DNA of 64,000 nucleotides. Origin: Actinomycetes bacterium. GTDB lineage: Bacteria > Actinomycetota > Acidimicrobiia > Acidimicrobiales > JABEUL01. Under the pieces are notes generated by a model that was given only the letters and a program-made list of their open reading frames with translations, did not search any database and was not told the DNA's origin. The stretch spans positions 62,001 through 126,000 of the forward strand of contig JAJZNL010000014.1 of NCBI GenBank assembly GCA_021852345.1, read 5' to 3'. Of this stretch, positions 35,797-44,120 are shown one piece after another. Every line of letters begins with the position of its first letter. Position 1 is the stretch's first letter. The position numbers and the translations under genes are program-made.

Positions 35797-37122
35797 TTAA
35801 TTATCCGCCTTTACTAAAGCTTTAACGAAAGCGTCGATCTGTGATGCCGTTCGTTTTTCAGTCGTTGCAACAACTAAATACTCTTGCCCGTCAATTTCAT
35901 TCAATACCTTTACTCCGGCCAAGAAACCCTCGTCGACCATTCGTTGCAAAACATCATCGACCTTCTGTTTTAATTTAACGGAGAACTCGAATAAGAACAG
36001 ATCATCACCGTAGAATTCAAATCCTTCGGACTTCAAAATTGAACGTAAATAATGCGCTGCTTTTGACGAGTTAGCAGCTACTTCGGTTATGCCTTTAGAG
36101 CCAAGCCAACTAAGTTGGATCGCAGCTGTAACAGCCATTAATGTTTGATTCGTGCAGACGTTGGATGATGCCTTCTCTCGACGAATATCCTGCTCTCTGG
36201 ACCGTAACGTCGTAACGTAAGCCTTTTTGCCACTTGTGTCCACGGTCTGCCCTACCAGTCGTCCAGGTAATTTTCGCACCAAATCTTGCTTAAGAGCAAA
36301 AAGCCCAAGATATGGGCCCCCGAAAGATAGGGGCATCCCCAATACTTGACCTTCACCAATTGCTATATCGGCACCCGCTTCGCCTGGTGTTTTCAGTACG
36401 GATGCCGCAATCGGGTCCATTGCAACAATATAAAGACAGCCCAATCTGTCACACAGCTGTTTAACCTTGTCAAGATCAACGAGATTACCGTAACGATTAG
36501 GGCTTTGAACGACAACTGCGGCTACCGTATTGCTCGTGTCAAATGCATCGAAATCTTCAAGCTCCTTGTCAGTCTTAATAATTATATTGGTTTGTGTTCC
36601 TTTAACGAAAGTTCCAAGTACTTGTCTATAATTATGGAAAACGCCTTCGCTTACGAAAACACTTTTATTGCCCTTTACCGAAGTTGCAATGTTTACCGCT
36701 TCCACAAGGGCTGAAGCGCCGTCATATAATGAAGCATTAGCGATATCCATACCATATAGCCGTGTAACAAAAGTTTGATACTCAAAAATCGCTTGCAAGA
36801 CACCCTGAGCAACCTCTGGCTGGTACGGCGTATATGCCGTTACAAATTCGGAACGAGAAGCCAATTGTTTGGTGACAGCGGGAATAAGCCTGTCATAAGC
36901 TCCGTATCCGGCGAAACAGATTAAATCCTTTGTATTGCGATTTCCGATTTCAGTAAATTGATCGATCACATCAAACTCTGAACTTAGTGCTGTTATGGCC
37001 AAACTCTGAGTAAGCTTAAGTGCAACGGGGATATGGTCATACAGTTCGTCGATATCTTCAAGACCGAGAAATTCAAGCATTGATTTGATTTCTTGCTGGG
37101 TGTGAGGAACAAAAGATGGCAT
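35797..37122 (-). CDS. gcvPA: Glycine dehydrogenase (decarboxylating) subunit 1
   Basis: This 441-residue subunit pairs with gcvPB. Family features are FVPHTQQEIKSMLEFLG at the start, FAGYGAYDRLIPA, YTPYQPEVAQGVLQAIFEYQT and SFGGPYLGLFA. The gene starts one base after gcvT and ends two bases before gcvPB, so the three are tightly coupled. Confidence 0.97.
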   Translation of the reverse strand: MPSFVPHTQQEIKSMLEFLGLEDIDELYDHIPVALKLTQSLAITALSSEFDVIDQFTEIGNRNTKDLICFAGYGAYDRLIPAVTKQLASRSEFVTAYTPYQPEVAQGVLQAIFEYQTFVTRLYGMDIANASLYDGASALVEAVNIATSVKGNKSVFVSEGVFHNYRQVLGTFVKGTQTNIIIKTDKELEDFDAFDTSNTVAAVVVQSPNRYGNLVDLDKVKQLCDRLGCLYIVAMDPIAASVLKTPGEAGADIAIGEGQVLGMPLSFGGPYLGLFALKQDLVRKLPGRLVGQTVDTSGKKAYVTTLRSREQDIRREKASSNVCTNQTLMAVTAAIQLSWLGSKGITEVAANSSKAAHYLRSILKSEGFEFYGDDLFLFEFSVKLKQKVDDVLQRMVDEGFLAGVKVLNEIDGQEYLVVATTEKRTASQIDAFVKALVKADN

Positions 37123-37123
37123 C

Positions 37124-38215
37124 TTATATTAAGCTTTCTTTTTTCTGTCTTCTATTGTGCTTAACGAACGGAAGTCTCGCCACGGTACAAATAATCTCTG
37201 TGCTTCTGGATCTTACCGTCAAAGAATCTCCGAAATTAATATCTGAATCAATATCGATATAGGCCGTTGCGATCCCAGAATTTAATACTGGAGAATAGTT
37301 CCCAGATACAACTTCGCCAATGTTACGATCATTCAAAAATACTTGGTCACGTTCCCGCAACGGTTTTCTTCCCTGACCAATAAGACCGTATAACTTTTGC
37401 TTAAAACCTTCGTCTTTAATTCGCATTATGGCCTCTTTGCCGATAAATTTATCTTTATTGAAAGCAATTACCCAAGAAAGATTAGCTTGAATGCTGTTTC
37501 TGGCTAAGCTGATTTCGTGTCCGTATAGCGGAAGTCCGGCTTCAAGCCTTAGGGTATCTCTGGCACCTAGACCCGCAGGGATAAATCCTACGTCATTCAG
37601 CATTAAAAACAGCTCTTGAGCCAACGAGTTTGGCACGTGTATTTCGACCCCGTCTTCTCCAGTGTAACCAGTTCCGGCGACCACGATCTCATTGCCGGCG
37701 TAATTTAAAGATTTGACTTCATTAAAAGGTACCTGCGAAGCTTCGACTAAAACTTTAGAAAGTAAGTTTCGAGAGTTGGGTCCCTGAAGAGCAATAACAC
37801 TCCGATCGGCTGTTATATCAACACCACCAACTGCGTTTAAAACATTTTCGGTGTTTGACGCATTCGGCATTACATAAAAATTTTCTTCGTTTAGCCACCA
37901 CAGTATTACGTCGTCAACCACATTACCTTCATCGTTTAAGAGATGGGTATACTGGCATTTTCCGGGGTGGATTTTATTTAAGTCGTTTGTAAACGTATTT
38001 TGAATATCATCATACGCCGTCGAATTCGTTTTGTGTACGGTACCAAGATGGGAAACATCGAACATCACCGCACCAGTCCGACACGCCATATGCTCTTGTA
38101 TGGTACCAGTACCATACGATAAAGGCATTTCGTATCCTCCGAAATTTACCAGCTTGGCATTTAATTGTTTATGAACTTCATGAAGTTGCGTTATTTTTAA
38201 GTCTGTCTGTTCCAA
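37124..38215 (-). CDS. gcvT: Glycine cleavage system T protein (aminomethyltransferase)
   Basis: GcvT takes the aminomethyl group from the H protein, releases ammonia and forms methylenetetrahydrofolate. The 363-residue protein contains LNAKLVNFGGYEMPLSY, MFDVSHLGT and TYTGEDGVEI, all characteristic, and GLGARDTLRLEAGLPLYGHE. It is the first gene of the gcv unit. I saw no glycine riboswitch in the upstream 300 bases, although they contain only AT-rich sequence. Confidence 0.96.
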   Translation of the reverse strand: MEQTDLKITQLHEVHKQLNAKLVNFGGYEMPLSYGTGTIQEHMACRTGAVMFDVSHLGTVHKTNSTAYDDIQNTFTNDLNKIHPGKCQYTHLLNDEGNVVDDVILWWLNEENFYVMPNASNTENVLNAVGGVDITADRSVIALQGPNSRNLLSKVLVEASQVPFNEVKSLNYAGNEIVVAGTGYTGEDGVEIHVPNSLAQELFLMLNDVGFIPAGLGARDTLRLEAGLPLYGHEISLARNSIQANLSWVIAFNKDKFIGKEAIMRIKDEGFKQKLYGLIGQGRKPLRERDQVFLNDRNIGEVVSGNYSPVLNSGIATAYIDIDSDINFGDSLTVRSRSTEIICTVARLPFVKHNRRQKKESLI

Positions 38216-38518
38216 GTTTCGTCAATTCCATCTTTTAAGGCCACAATATCCAAATTGTATATATCTTCAGATATACCGTGGTTCGTACATCACAAATGAA
38301 TCCGCCGCCAATCTAGTTACATTTTCAAGAAATCGGCAATTTATCACTTAAGGCTAAATTTTAGCCGATAACAAATTAACAGAAATTCAATGCAAACCGA
38401 ATTCTTTAAGAAAAAAATAGTTGGCCGATTGTCTTTTGAATATATTTCCCGATAGGTACTCCCTTAGATAACAAACTGCTCTACTTTGACCCTTGTAACA
38501 GGATGTGTCATAATATAT
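38216..38518. other. 303-base gap upstream of gcvT, no gene
   Basis: I looked for the tandem aptamer signature of the glycine riboswitch (GGAGAG ... GCCGAAGG-like blocks) on the minus strand and did not find it. One short dyad, ACAAT/ATTGT, is present near 38250. Otherwise AT-rich with no clear element. Confidence 0.5.
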
Positions 38519-39136
38519 CTAATGGAAATAAGGACTTGTACCTGCGAAGTGATTGGTTACGTCTACTAGTTCGGTTATTTCTGGAACCGCCTCTTTTATA
38601 GCGACTTCAATACCGTCAGACAGGGTTATTTGAGACATCGCGCATCCCTGGCATCCTCCCGATAAACGAATATAAGCGGTCGAACCATCCACTGACAGTA
38701 ATTCGGCAGCTCCTCCGTGACTCGATATAACAGGATTAATCTCCTCTTCTAAAACCTTAAGAACCCGCTTGGCCAATTTTGATTCTAAATCACCGGGTAG
38801 GCTGGCTGGATCAAAGGTAACCGGCCGGTTTGGGTTGATTAAAATAAGTTGAGCATCGGATTCGTTTTCCTTTACCCCAAGATCTAAGGTAGCTCCTTTT
38901 AGGGAGGCAACGGAATTTTTCGGGATAACTACCTTTAGAGACTCAAATTCTTGGACATTGTCAGACTCAGATGCGTCACTCAAATTTTCGAAATAAAGAT
39001 CATAGGCGTATTCACCGTTAAATTCTCCTGAAACTTCAATAAAAAGACCCAGATCTTGCTCTTGTTCACCCGCCAGTGCTTTCATAATATATTCGCTAGC
39101 ACCGACCGTAATATCAATAACATCATTTGTTTGCAT
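38519..39136 (-). CDS. Nfu-type Fe-S cluster scaffold protein
   Basis: The C-terminal domain (about residues 120-205) is a NifU C-domain with EEEINPVISSHGGAAELL and the CxxC pair GGCQGCAMS that holds the cluster. The N-terminal 115 residues resemble a degenerate A-type (IscA-like) domain without the conserved cysteines, the layout known from NfuA. It would deliver Fe-S clusters to client proteins. The clients may include the lipoyl synthase of the glycine cleavage system, but that is inference. It stands upstream of the gcv unit and reads the same way. Confidence 0.9.
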   Translation of the reverse strand: MQTNDVIDITVGASEYIMKALAGEQEQDLGLFIEVSGEFNGEYAYDLYFENLSDASESDNVQEFESLKVVIPKNSVASLKGATLDLGVKENESDAQLILINPNRPVTFDPASLPGDLESKLAKRVLKVLEEEINPVISSHGGAAELLSVDGSTAYIRLSGGCQGCAMSQITLSDGIEVAIKEAVPEITELVDVTNHFAGTSPYFH

Positions 39137-39276
39137 AATAATATTGTAATCTGTAATTTTAAGAAGATGACGCTATTGCAACGACCAGTAACGATAAACT
39201 TAAATCCCAATAAGCCTAAAGAGCGGCAGGATAAATAACGGTATTAACGCTCTTTGTATAAACCTAACAATTTGAC

Positions 39277-40059
39277 ATGACACAACACATCGACAGAGAA
39301 TGGATAGAAATTCAGCAACCTGAAGCCGAAATTACTTGGCTCTTTGATAAAGACTTTTTAACTTCCAATTGGAACTGTATATTCAACAGAGGCTGTAAAG
39401 GCGTGTTTGAACACGACGCCTCAGAATTAAATCATGGTTGCTGTAGCCACGGCGCTCATTTTAGAGATAAACAAGACTTAAAACAGGTAGTTAAAGCGAC
39501 AAAGAAATTAACCGATGACATTTGGCAATTTAAATCAATAGGCGATGCCAAGGGAATATTTAAAACAAATAAGAAGCAAGAGAGTATAACTCGTTTAGTC
39601 GATGACGCATGCATATTTCTCAACAGAAATGACTTTCATAAAGGACCCGGTTGCGCCCTACATCTTCTTTCCATAATTGAAAACAAACATCATTCCGCTT
39701 ATAAACCCGAGGTGTGCTGGCAACTTCCTTTAAGAAAGGAGGAGTTCGAATTTCAGGCAGGCGGAAGAATGATAATTATAAAGGCCTGGGAACGCAGCGA
39801 CTGGGGCGAAGGCGGCAATGATTTTCACTGGTGGTGCACTCAAGATGACTTAGCCTATAGCGGTTCCAAACCCGTTTATTTGGAGTTGGCTACCGAACTT
39901 GAATTACTCTGCGGTACCGAAATTTATTCAAAACTCAAAATAGCTTTAGACGAATTTATGCCAATTATCAAATCAAGGCAAGGACGCCTTCCTAAATACG
40001 ACAGCAAAAATTCCATTACAAAATCAAAAATTAATTTAAGCCGCAAAAAACCCGTATAG
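39277..40059 (+). CDS. Conserved actinobacterial Cys-rich protein, YkgJ/DUF3109-like
   Basis: This 260-residue protein has eight cysteines (34, 40, 55, 56, 112, 126, 147, 187). The clusters NCIFNRGCKGVF, GCCSHGAHF, ACIFLNR...GPGCALH and PEVCWQLPLR resemble the zinc/iron-chelating proteins of the YkgJ/DUF3109 kind. I recall close homologues in many actinobacteria, always as unnamed conserved proteins. It is divergent from the Nfu gene, with which it shares a 140-base promoter region, so a role linked to Fe-S or metal handling is possible but not shown. The C-terminal 20 residues are Lys-rich. Confidence 0.72.
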   Translation: MTQHIDREWIEIQQPEAEITWLFDKDFLTSNWNCIFNRGCKGVFEHDASELNHGCCSHGAHFRDKQDLKQVVKATKKLTDDIWQFKSIGDAKGIFKTNKKQESITRLVDDACIFLNRNDFHKGPGCALHLLSIIENKHHSAYKPEVCWQLPLRKEEFEFQAGGRMIIIKAWERSDWGEGGNDFHWWCTQDDLAYSGSKPVYLELATELELLCGTEIYSKLKIALDEFMPIIKSRQGRLPKYDSKNSITKSKINLSRKKPV

Positions 40060-40085
40060 CCATATCTAAAATTAACTGTATTTCG

Positions 40086-40122
40086 CTTAGATCAACAGAA
40101 CCTTAGAGCAACAGAACCTTAG
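40086..40122. repeat. Tandem repeat of a 16-base unit
   Basis: Units 40086-40101 and 40102-40117 differ by one base (AGATC/AGAGC), followed by a partial third copy CTTAG (40118-40122). It lies between two convergent genes. Confidence 0.7.
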
Positions 40123-40137
40123 TTCTAAAAACGTTAA

Positions 40138-40368
40138 CTATAAATACTTATCAGCCGAAGATTTGTGAGTAAAGCTTTCGTCAGTAGCTTCCTCGATATC
40201 CTCGGCTAAACACCAACTAGCGTGTGGCGTACCTAAAGCTGCGCCACATTCGTCGCATTCAGCTGTTGAAACTACGTTTTCTTCGCTAACAACGTCTATC
40301 GATTCGCCGTCCCATGATCTCTTTAGATTCCGGGCTTCCTCAAACCGACGATGTCTACCCTTTTTCAT
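40138..40368 (-). CDS. Small protein with Cys pairs (zinc-finger-like)
   Basis: The start is ATG 40368: AAGGAG lies six bases upstream (40380-40375), and the in-frame TTG at 40374 lies inside that spacing. The 76-residue product begins with a basic stretch MKKGRHRRFEEARNLKRSWD and contains CDECGAALG...WC, three visible Cys plus a histidine (PHASWC), a possible zinc site. It may bind nucleic acid. No family recognised. Confidence 0.55.
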   Translation of the reverse strand: MKKGRHRRFEEARNLKRSWDGESIDVVSEENVVSTAECDECGAALGTPHASWCLAEDIEEATDESFTHKSSADKYL

Positions 40369-40514
40369 TGACAACTCCTTAACGTAAGCGGTCTATAATT
40401 CTGAATTTACCATAGAAACTTGCTATATCAAGATTAGTTTCGCAAAGATGGTAACCCTAAAAATGTATTAATTCAATTTTAGTCAATAAAAACAACGGGA
40501 CCTATCGCTTTTAT

Positions 40515-42305
40515 TCATGAATTTATTGTATACCAAATCGCGTCGGATCCGACAAGTTTTGGCTTATTAAATACTAAGGTCAATGCAGAGACAATTTTTT
40601 TATTTTTGATGATGTTAGTAACCGCAACACACTTTATATTTTTATCTCTTACATATCGTCTTAAGAGCATTACTAAGCTATTAGATGGAACAAAAATACT
40701 TTTACTTGACAGTTGATAATAAATATATTTATCAATCGGGGACAGCTCCAAAAAGAATGAAGGGATTCCATGGATGCTTTCGAAACCATATCCGCTGGTA
40801 ATTCTGTAATGAAAACCACTTTGCGCAAGATAAATTAACGGATTACCGTTAGATATAGTCGCTCTGGGATAAACCCAAATTATTGCATTTTTAGGTATAT
40901 ACCGATCAGACGACAGTAGCCTAGATGAAGGAATCGGCTGTTGATTGTTAAAAAAATGTGAATCCATCCAAAACAGGTTCAAAATTAATAGAACCGCAAC
41001 CATACTCTTTATGAGAATTTTAGGCTTAAACGCCGATTGATTTTTAATCTTAATTTGATATAGACGCTCCATTCCCAATATAAAACCAAAATTTACAAAA
41101 AACATAAAGAAATAACAGTATCTAACGAATAGTGTTGCCGAAATTATCGGAATATGCATGAATAGATAGTAAATAGGATTGGGAATTAGGTTCTGCATGG
41201 GAAGTATTCTTAAGTTATCTCCGATCATGCAAAGATATATGACGATACTAAATAATAATGAGTAGCGCACTAAAGGTTTTTCCCAAAGATATTTACATGT
41301 AGCCAAAATTATTAGTATCGGAACCATTGGCATTGCAATCTTTGAAAAGTTATTGCTAAATAGATCCAAATTCAAATTCAATTTGTCCAGCGGGATAAAC
41401 AAATCGGCAATGCTTAATTTAAATACAGGATTGGAATAAATTCCGTTATTATAAAAAACATGGTCTTTGCCAGCTATAAAATAATAAATTCCATAACCGC
41501 AAAACACAAGACTAAAGGCAGCCCCTATTGTCGTAACCTTTACAATCTCCCACAACTTTGGCCATAACATACTGCGTCTAATTAACAGCATAAATATGCC
41601 AAATAAAGTATAAAAAAATAGAGATGTGAACAGCAGCTCAACGGAGGCATAGAACTGCAAGACAAACACTATACCTAACCAAATTCCGTACTTAACGATC
41701 GGCGGATTTTGAACACGAATTAATTTGTAGTAGGCGTAAAAAATAACTGGCGGTCCGAATATCCAGGTGACGTGAAAATGTCCATAAATTGAATCATTAA
41801 TAACCAGAATTGAAAATCCAAGAACAAGTCCAGCCAAGAAAGACCCCAATTTTGATGCTGTAATTTTAAAATAAACGACAAAGGCACTGAATCCAGTGAC
41901 AACGGGTCCTAAAATGATCGCTAAATTTGTGCTAAAAACCGGTCCAAAAATAATCGTCACCGGTGACATAATTAACGACTGAGTAAAATAGGCCGGTGTC
42001 GACATCATATTAATACCGCGAAGCGCAAATTGATAATTTGAAAAAAATATATTCTTACCGTGAAATATCGCAAAAGGCAGCCATGCTATATTTGACACCG
42101 CCAATCCGTAGTCTCCGCTTCCCATTTTAGGTTGCGAGTTATAGATTCCCACCGAGATAATAGAATGAAACACGATACATGAAGCAATGAAGTAGCCCAT
42201 AAAAGCGGCTAAATACAGTGAAAATCTAAGCTTAAGTTGTTTTTGATGTGGGCTGTAACCGTTATTAATATCAGTTACAGCGATATCAGCGGCTTCTGAA
42301 TTCAT
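40515..42305 (-). CDS. Multipass membrane protein, GT-C-like (paralogue of next gene)
   Basis: The 596-residue protein has about 11-13 membrane helices and a soluble C-terminal segment. It shares with the gene upstream the block YFTQSLIMSPVTIIFGP, a loop with GSGDYGLAVSNIAWLPF, and the C-terminal motif IIWVYPRATISNGNPLIYLAQSGF. The first-loop acidic residues are placed as in GT-C transferases. I infer transfer of a sugar from a polyprenyl carrier to an envelope glycan or protein; it may instead have another substrate. The stop codon is followed by the small zinc-finger-like gene 147 bases away. Confidence 0.6.
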   Translation of the reverse strand: MNSEAADIAVTDINNGYSPHQKQLKLRFSLYLAAFMGYFIASCIVFHSIISVGIYNSQPKMGSGDYGLAVSNIAWLPFAIFHGKNIFFSNYQFALRGINMMSTPAYFTQSLIMSPVTIIFGPVFSTNLAIILGPVVTGFSAFVVYFKITASKLGSFLAGLVLGFSILVINDSIYGHFHVTWIFGPPVIFYAYYKLIRVQNPPIVKYGIWLGIVFVLQFYASVELLFTSLFFYTLFGIFMLLIRRSMLWPKLWEIVKVTTIGAAFSLVFCGYGIYYFIAGKDHVFYNNGIYSNPVFKLSIADLFIPLDKLNLNLDLFSNNFSKIAMPMVPILIILATCKYLWEKPLVRYSLLFSIVIYLCMIGDNLRILPMQNLIPNPIYYLFMHIPIISATLFVRYCYFFMFFVNFGFILGMERLYQIKIKNQSAFKPKILIKSMVAVLLILNLFWMDSHFFNNQQPIPSSRLLSSDRYIPKNAIIWVYPRATISNGNPLIYLAQSGFHYRITSGYGFESIHGIPSFFLELSPIDKYIYYQLSSKSIFVPSNSLVMLLRRYVRDKNIKCVAVTNIIKNKKIVSALTLVFNKPKLVGSDAIWYTINS

Positions 42306-42374
42306 TATCGTTGTTTACAATGGTTAATTTAATGTGCAGCACAGAGCCTTGCAATAATATAAGTTAAGGTTTGA

Positions 42375-44111
42375 TCACTTTCCCTTTAAGTGACACCAAA
42401 CATCGGTATTCTGAATGGTTTTCGGGCGACCGTAAATATAACTTACTTTATTAACTCTGCTTCTGTATTGATTTGCATTATAGATTACAATGCAAGAAAT
42501 TTTACTAGAAGAGACATATCCTTTTACATTGTTAATAATGTCCTCTGGAGGCGTTACTCCCGGTTTGGTACTCGCGTCTATATAACTTCTTAATGCAGAC
42601 GGGGGAAGCATTATGGAATTTTGCCCATCAAAAATAAGGTTTGCATAAACGCTGACAACTTTATATCGGAGGCCGCTTTGGGCCAAATATGCCGCGCTTA
42701 ATCCGCTGTTGAAACTTATGCGCGGATAGACCCAAATGATGCCGTTTTCAGGAAGATATGTTTTGGAAGATAGTACGGGATTTGGTTGAAACGACATTTG
42801 AACATTCCAAACGTATGCACTATTCCATAATAAATTTAAAAGTATAAACGCGGTAACAACAATTCTTGCATTAAACCATCGACTTATAAAATTCGCCTTT
42901 GAATGTTTATTCTGCTTAAAACTCTTTAATACATAGACAATAGACAATCCCAAAAATAGCTCATCATAGTAAACGAATCTGCGATAAAGCACGGCATATA
43001 CAAATGGAAGATGGCGAACCACGTAATAAACCGGATTTGGCTGCAAAGGACCCTGAGCCCATCCCTGAAGCAACGGACCAAACATTACAAGAAATAATAT
43101 AATGAACATAAAGAATGCAACTTTGGCAGTCTGATCTTTAATAGTTTTATTGATTCTGACGATTAAAATGGCTACGGCAAACACGGGAAGGGCAATGGCA
43201 CAAAATCTGTCTCCAAAAATTTGGATTCCGTTGTGTGCGGCGTTCCTAGGGAAAAATACGAACAGTAAGTTATAGTTCAGCACTGAATCCCACATCTGTC
43301 GTTCAACGAATACGTGGGCATGGCCATATAAAAATACGTACACCGCATAGATACACGCAACGCCGCTTATGAATCCGCCAATAAACAACGTTCCTAAAAG
43401 TTTAAAAAACCTTTCCTTTATAATCCTGGCATTTATAAAAAGCACTACGACGCCTGCTGTCAAGCAAACATATAGGGTGTCTACTAAAACCTCGGTCGAG
43501 GCATAGAACTGCAAAGTCATAACAATCCCTAAAGCTACACCGCTTTTAATCAGATCGGCATCTTTTTTCCTTAATATATTATAAAAAATATAGATTATTA
43601 TCGGCGGAGCAAATATCCAGCTTAGATTTAAGTGCGCAGAAACATTGCCCGAAATCAGACCTCTGCCGAAACCTGCAAATAATCCTCCGACTACCGATCC
43701 ATATTTATAAGAGGTAATCTTGTAGAACACGATTGCAGCAGGCAATGCGCAAACTATAGGAGCTAAAATGATCGCTAAGTTAAGGCTTACAATCGTCCCA
43801 AACAATTCTGTAACCGGACTCATTATAAAAGCTTGCGTAAAATATGCCGGCGTGGCCATCATATTAATGCCGTGGAGCGCAAATTCATTGTTAGAATAAA
43901 ATGGATTGACGTGATGGATTATAGAATATGGAGTCCAAGCCATCATAAATGAACTAAGTCCCCAATCTCCGTTTCCCCAAGCATTGTTCGGAATAGAATA
44001 TGCCAATCCGTTTAAAACAATTCCGTGATATATAATCAAGGACAAAGCAAAATAAATTAAAAACCAGATAAGATATTCTGAAATATTGGTATTCCTGAGG
44101 CGAGCGAGCAT
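42375..44111 (-). CDS. Multipass membrane protein, GT-C-like (paralogue of previous gene)
   Basis: The 578-residue protein has about 11-13 helices with GNGDWGLSSFMMAWTPYSII and MMATPAYFTQAFIMSPVTE near the N-terminus. The C-terminal PENGIIWVYPRISFNSGLS and LAQSGLRYKVVS match the downstream paralogue. The pair arose by duplication and diverged considerably. It lies nine bases after alaS, so it may be cotranscribed with it. The catalytic residues are not certain. Confidence 0.6.
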   Translation of the reverse strand: MLARLRNTNISEYLIWFLIYFALSLIIYHGIVLNGLAYSIPNNAWGNGDWGLSSFMMAWTPYSIIHHVNPFYSNNEFALHGINMMATPAYFTQAFIMSPVTELFGTIVSLNLAIILAPIVCALPAAIVFYKITSYKYGSVVGGLFAGFGRGLISGNVSAHLNLSWIFAPPIIIYIFYNILRKKDADLIKSGVALGIVMTLQFYASTEVLVDTLYVCLTAGVVVLFINARIIKERFFKLLGTLFIGGFISGVACIYAVYVFLYGHAHVFVERQMWDSVLNYNLLFVFFPRNAAHNGIQIFGDRFCAIALPVFAVAILIVRINKTIKDQTAKVAFFMFIILFLVMFGPLLQGWAQGPLQPNPVYYVVRHLPFVYAVLYRRFVYYDELFLGLSIVYVLKSFKQNKHSKANFISRWFNARIVVTAFILLNLLWNSAYVWNVQMSFQPNPVLSSKTYLPENGIIWVYPRISFNSGLSAAYLAQSGLRYKVVSVYANLIFDGQNSIMLPPSALRSYIDASTKPGVTPPEDIINNVKGYVSSSKISCIVIYNANQYRSRVNKVSYIYGRPKTIQNTDVWCHLKGK

Positions 44112-44120
44112 TACGTAAAC

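Noticed and set aside
38216..38518. Glycine riboswitch upstream of gcvT
   Set aside because: I looked for the aptamer core blocks on the minus strand and did not find them. Only short AT-rich dyads are present.
40091..40122. Start of a CRISPR array
   Set aside because: Only two copies with no spacer between them; it is a simple tandem repeat.
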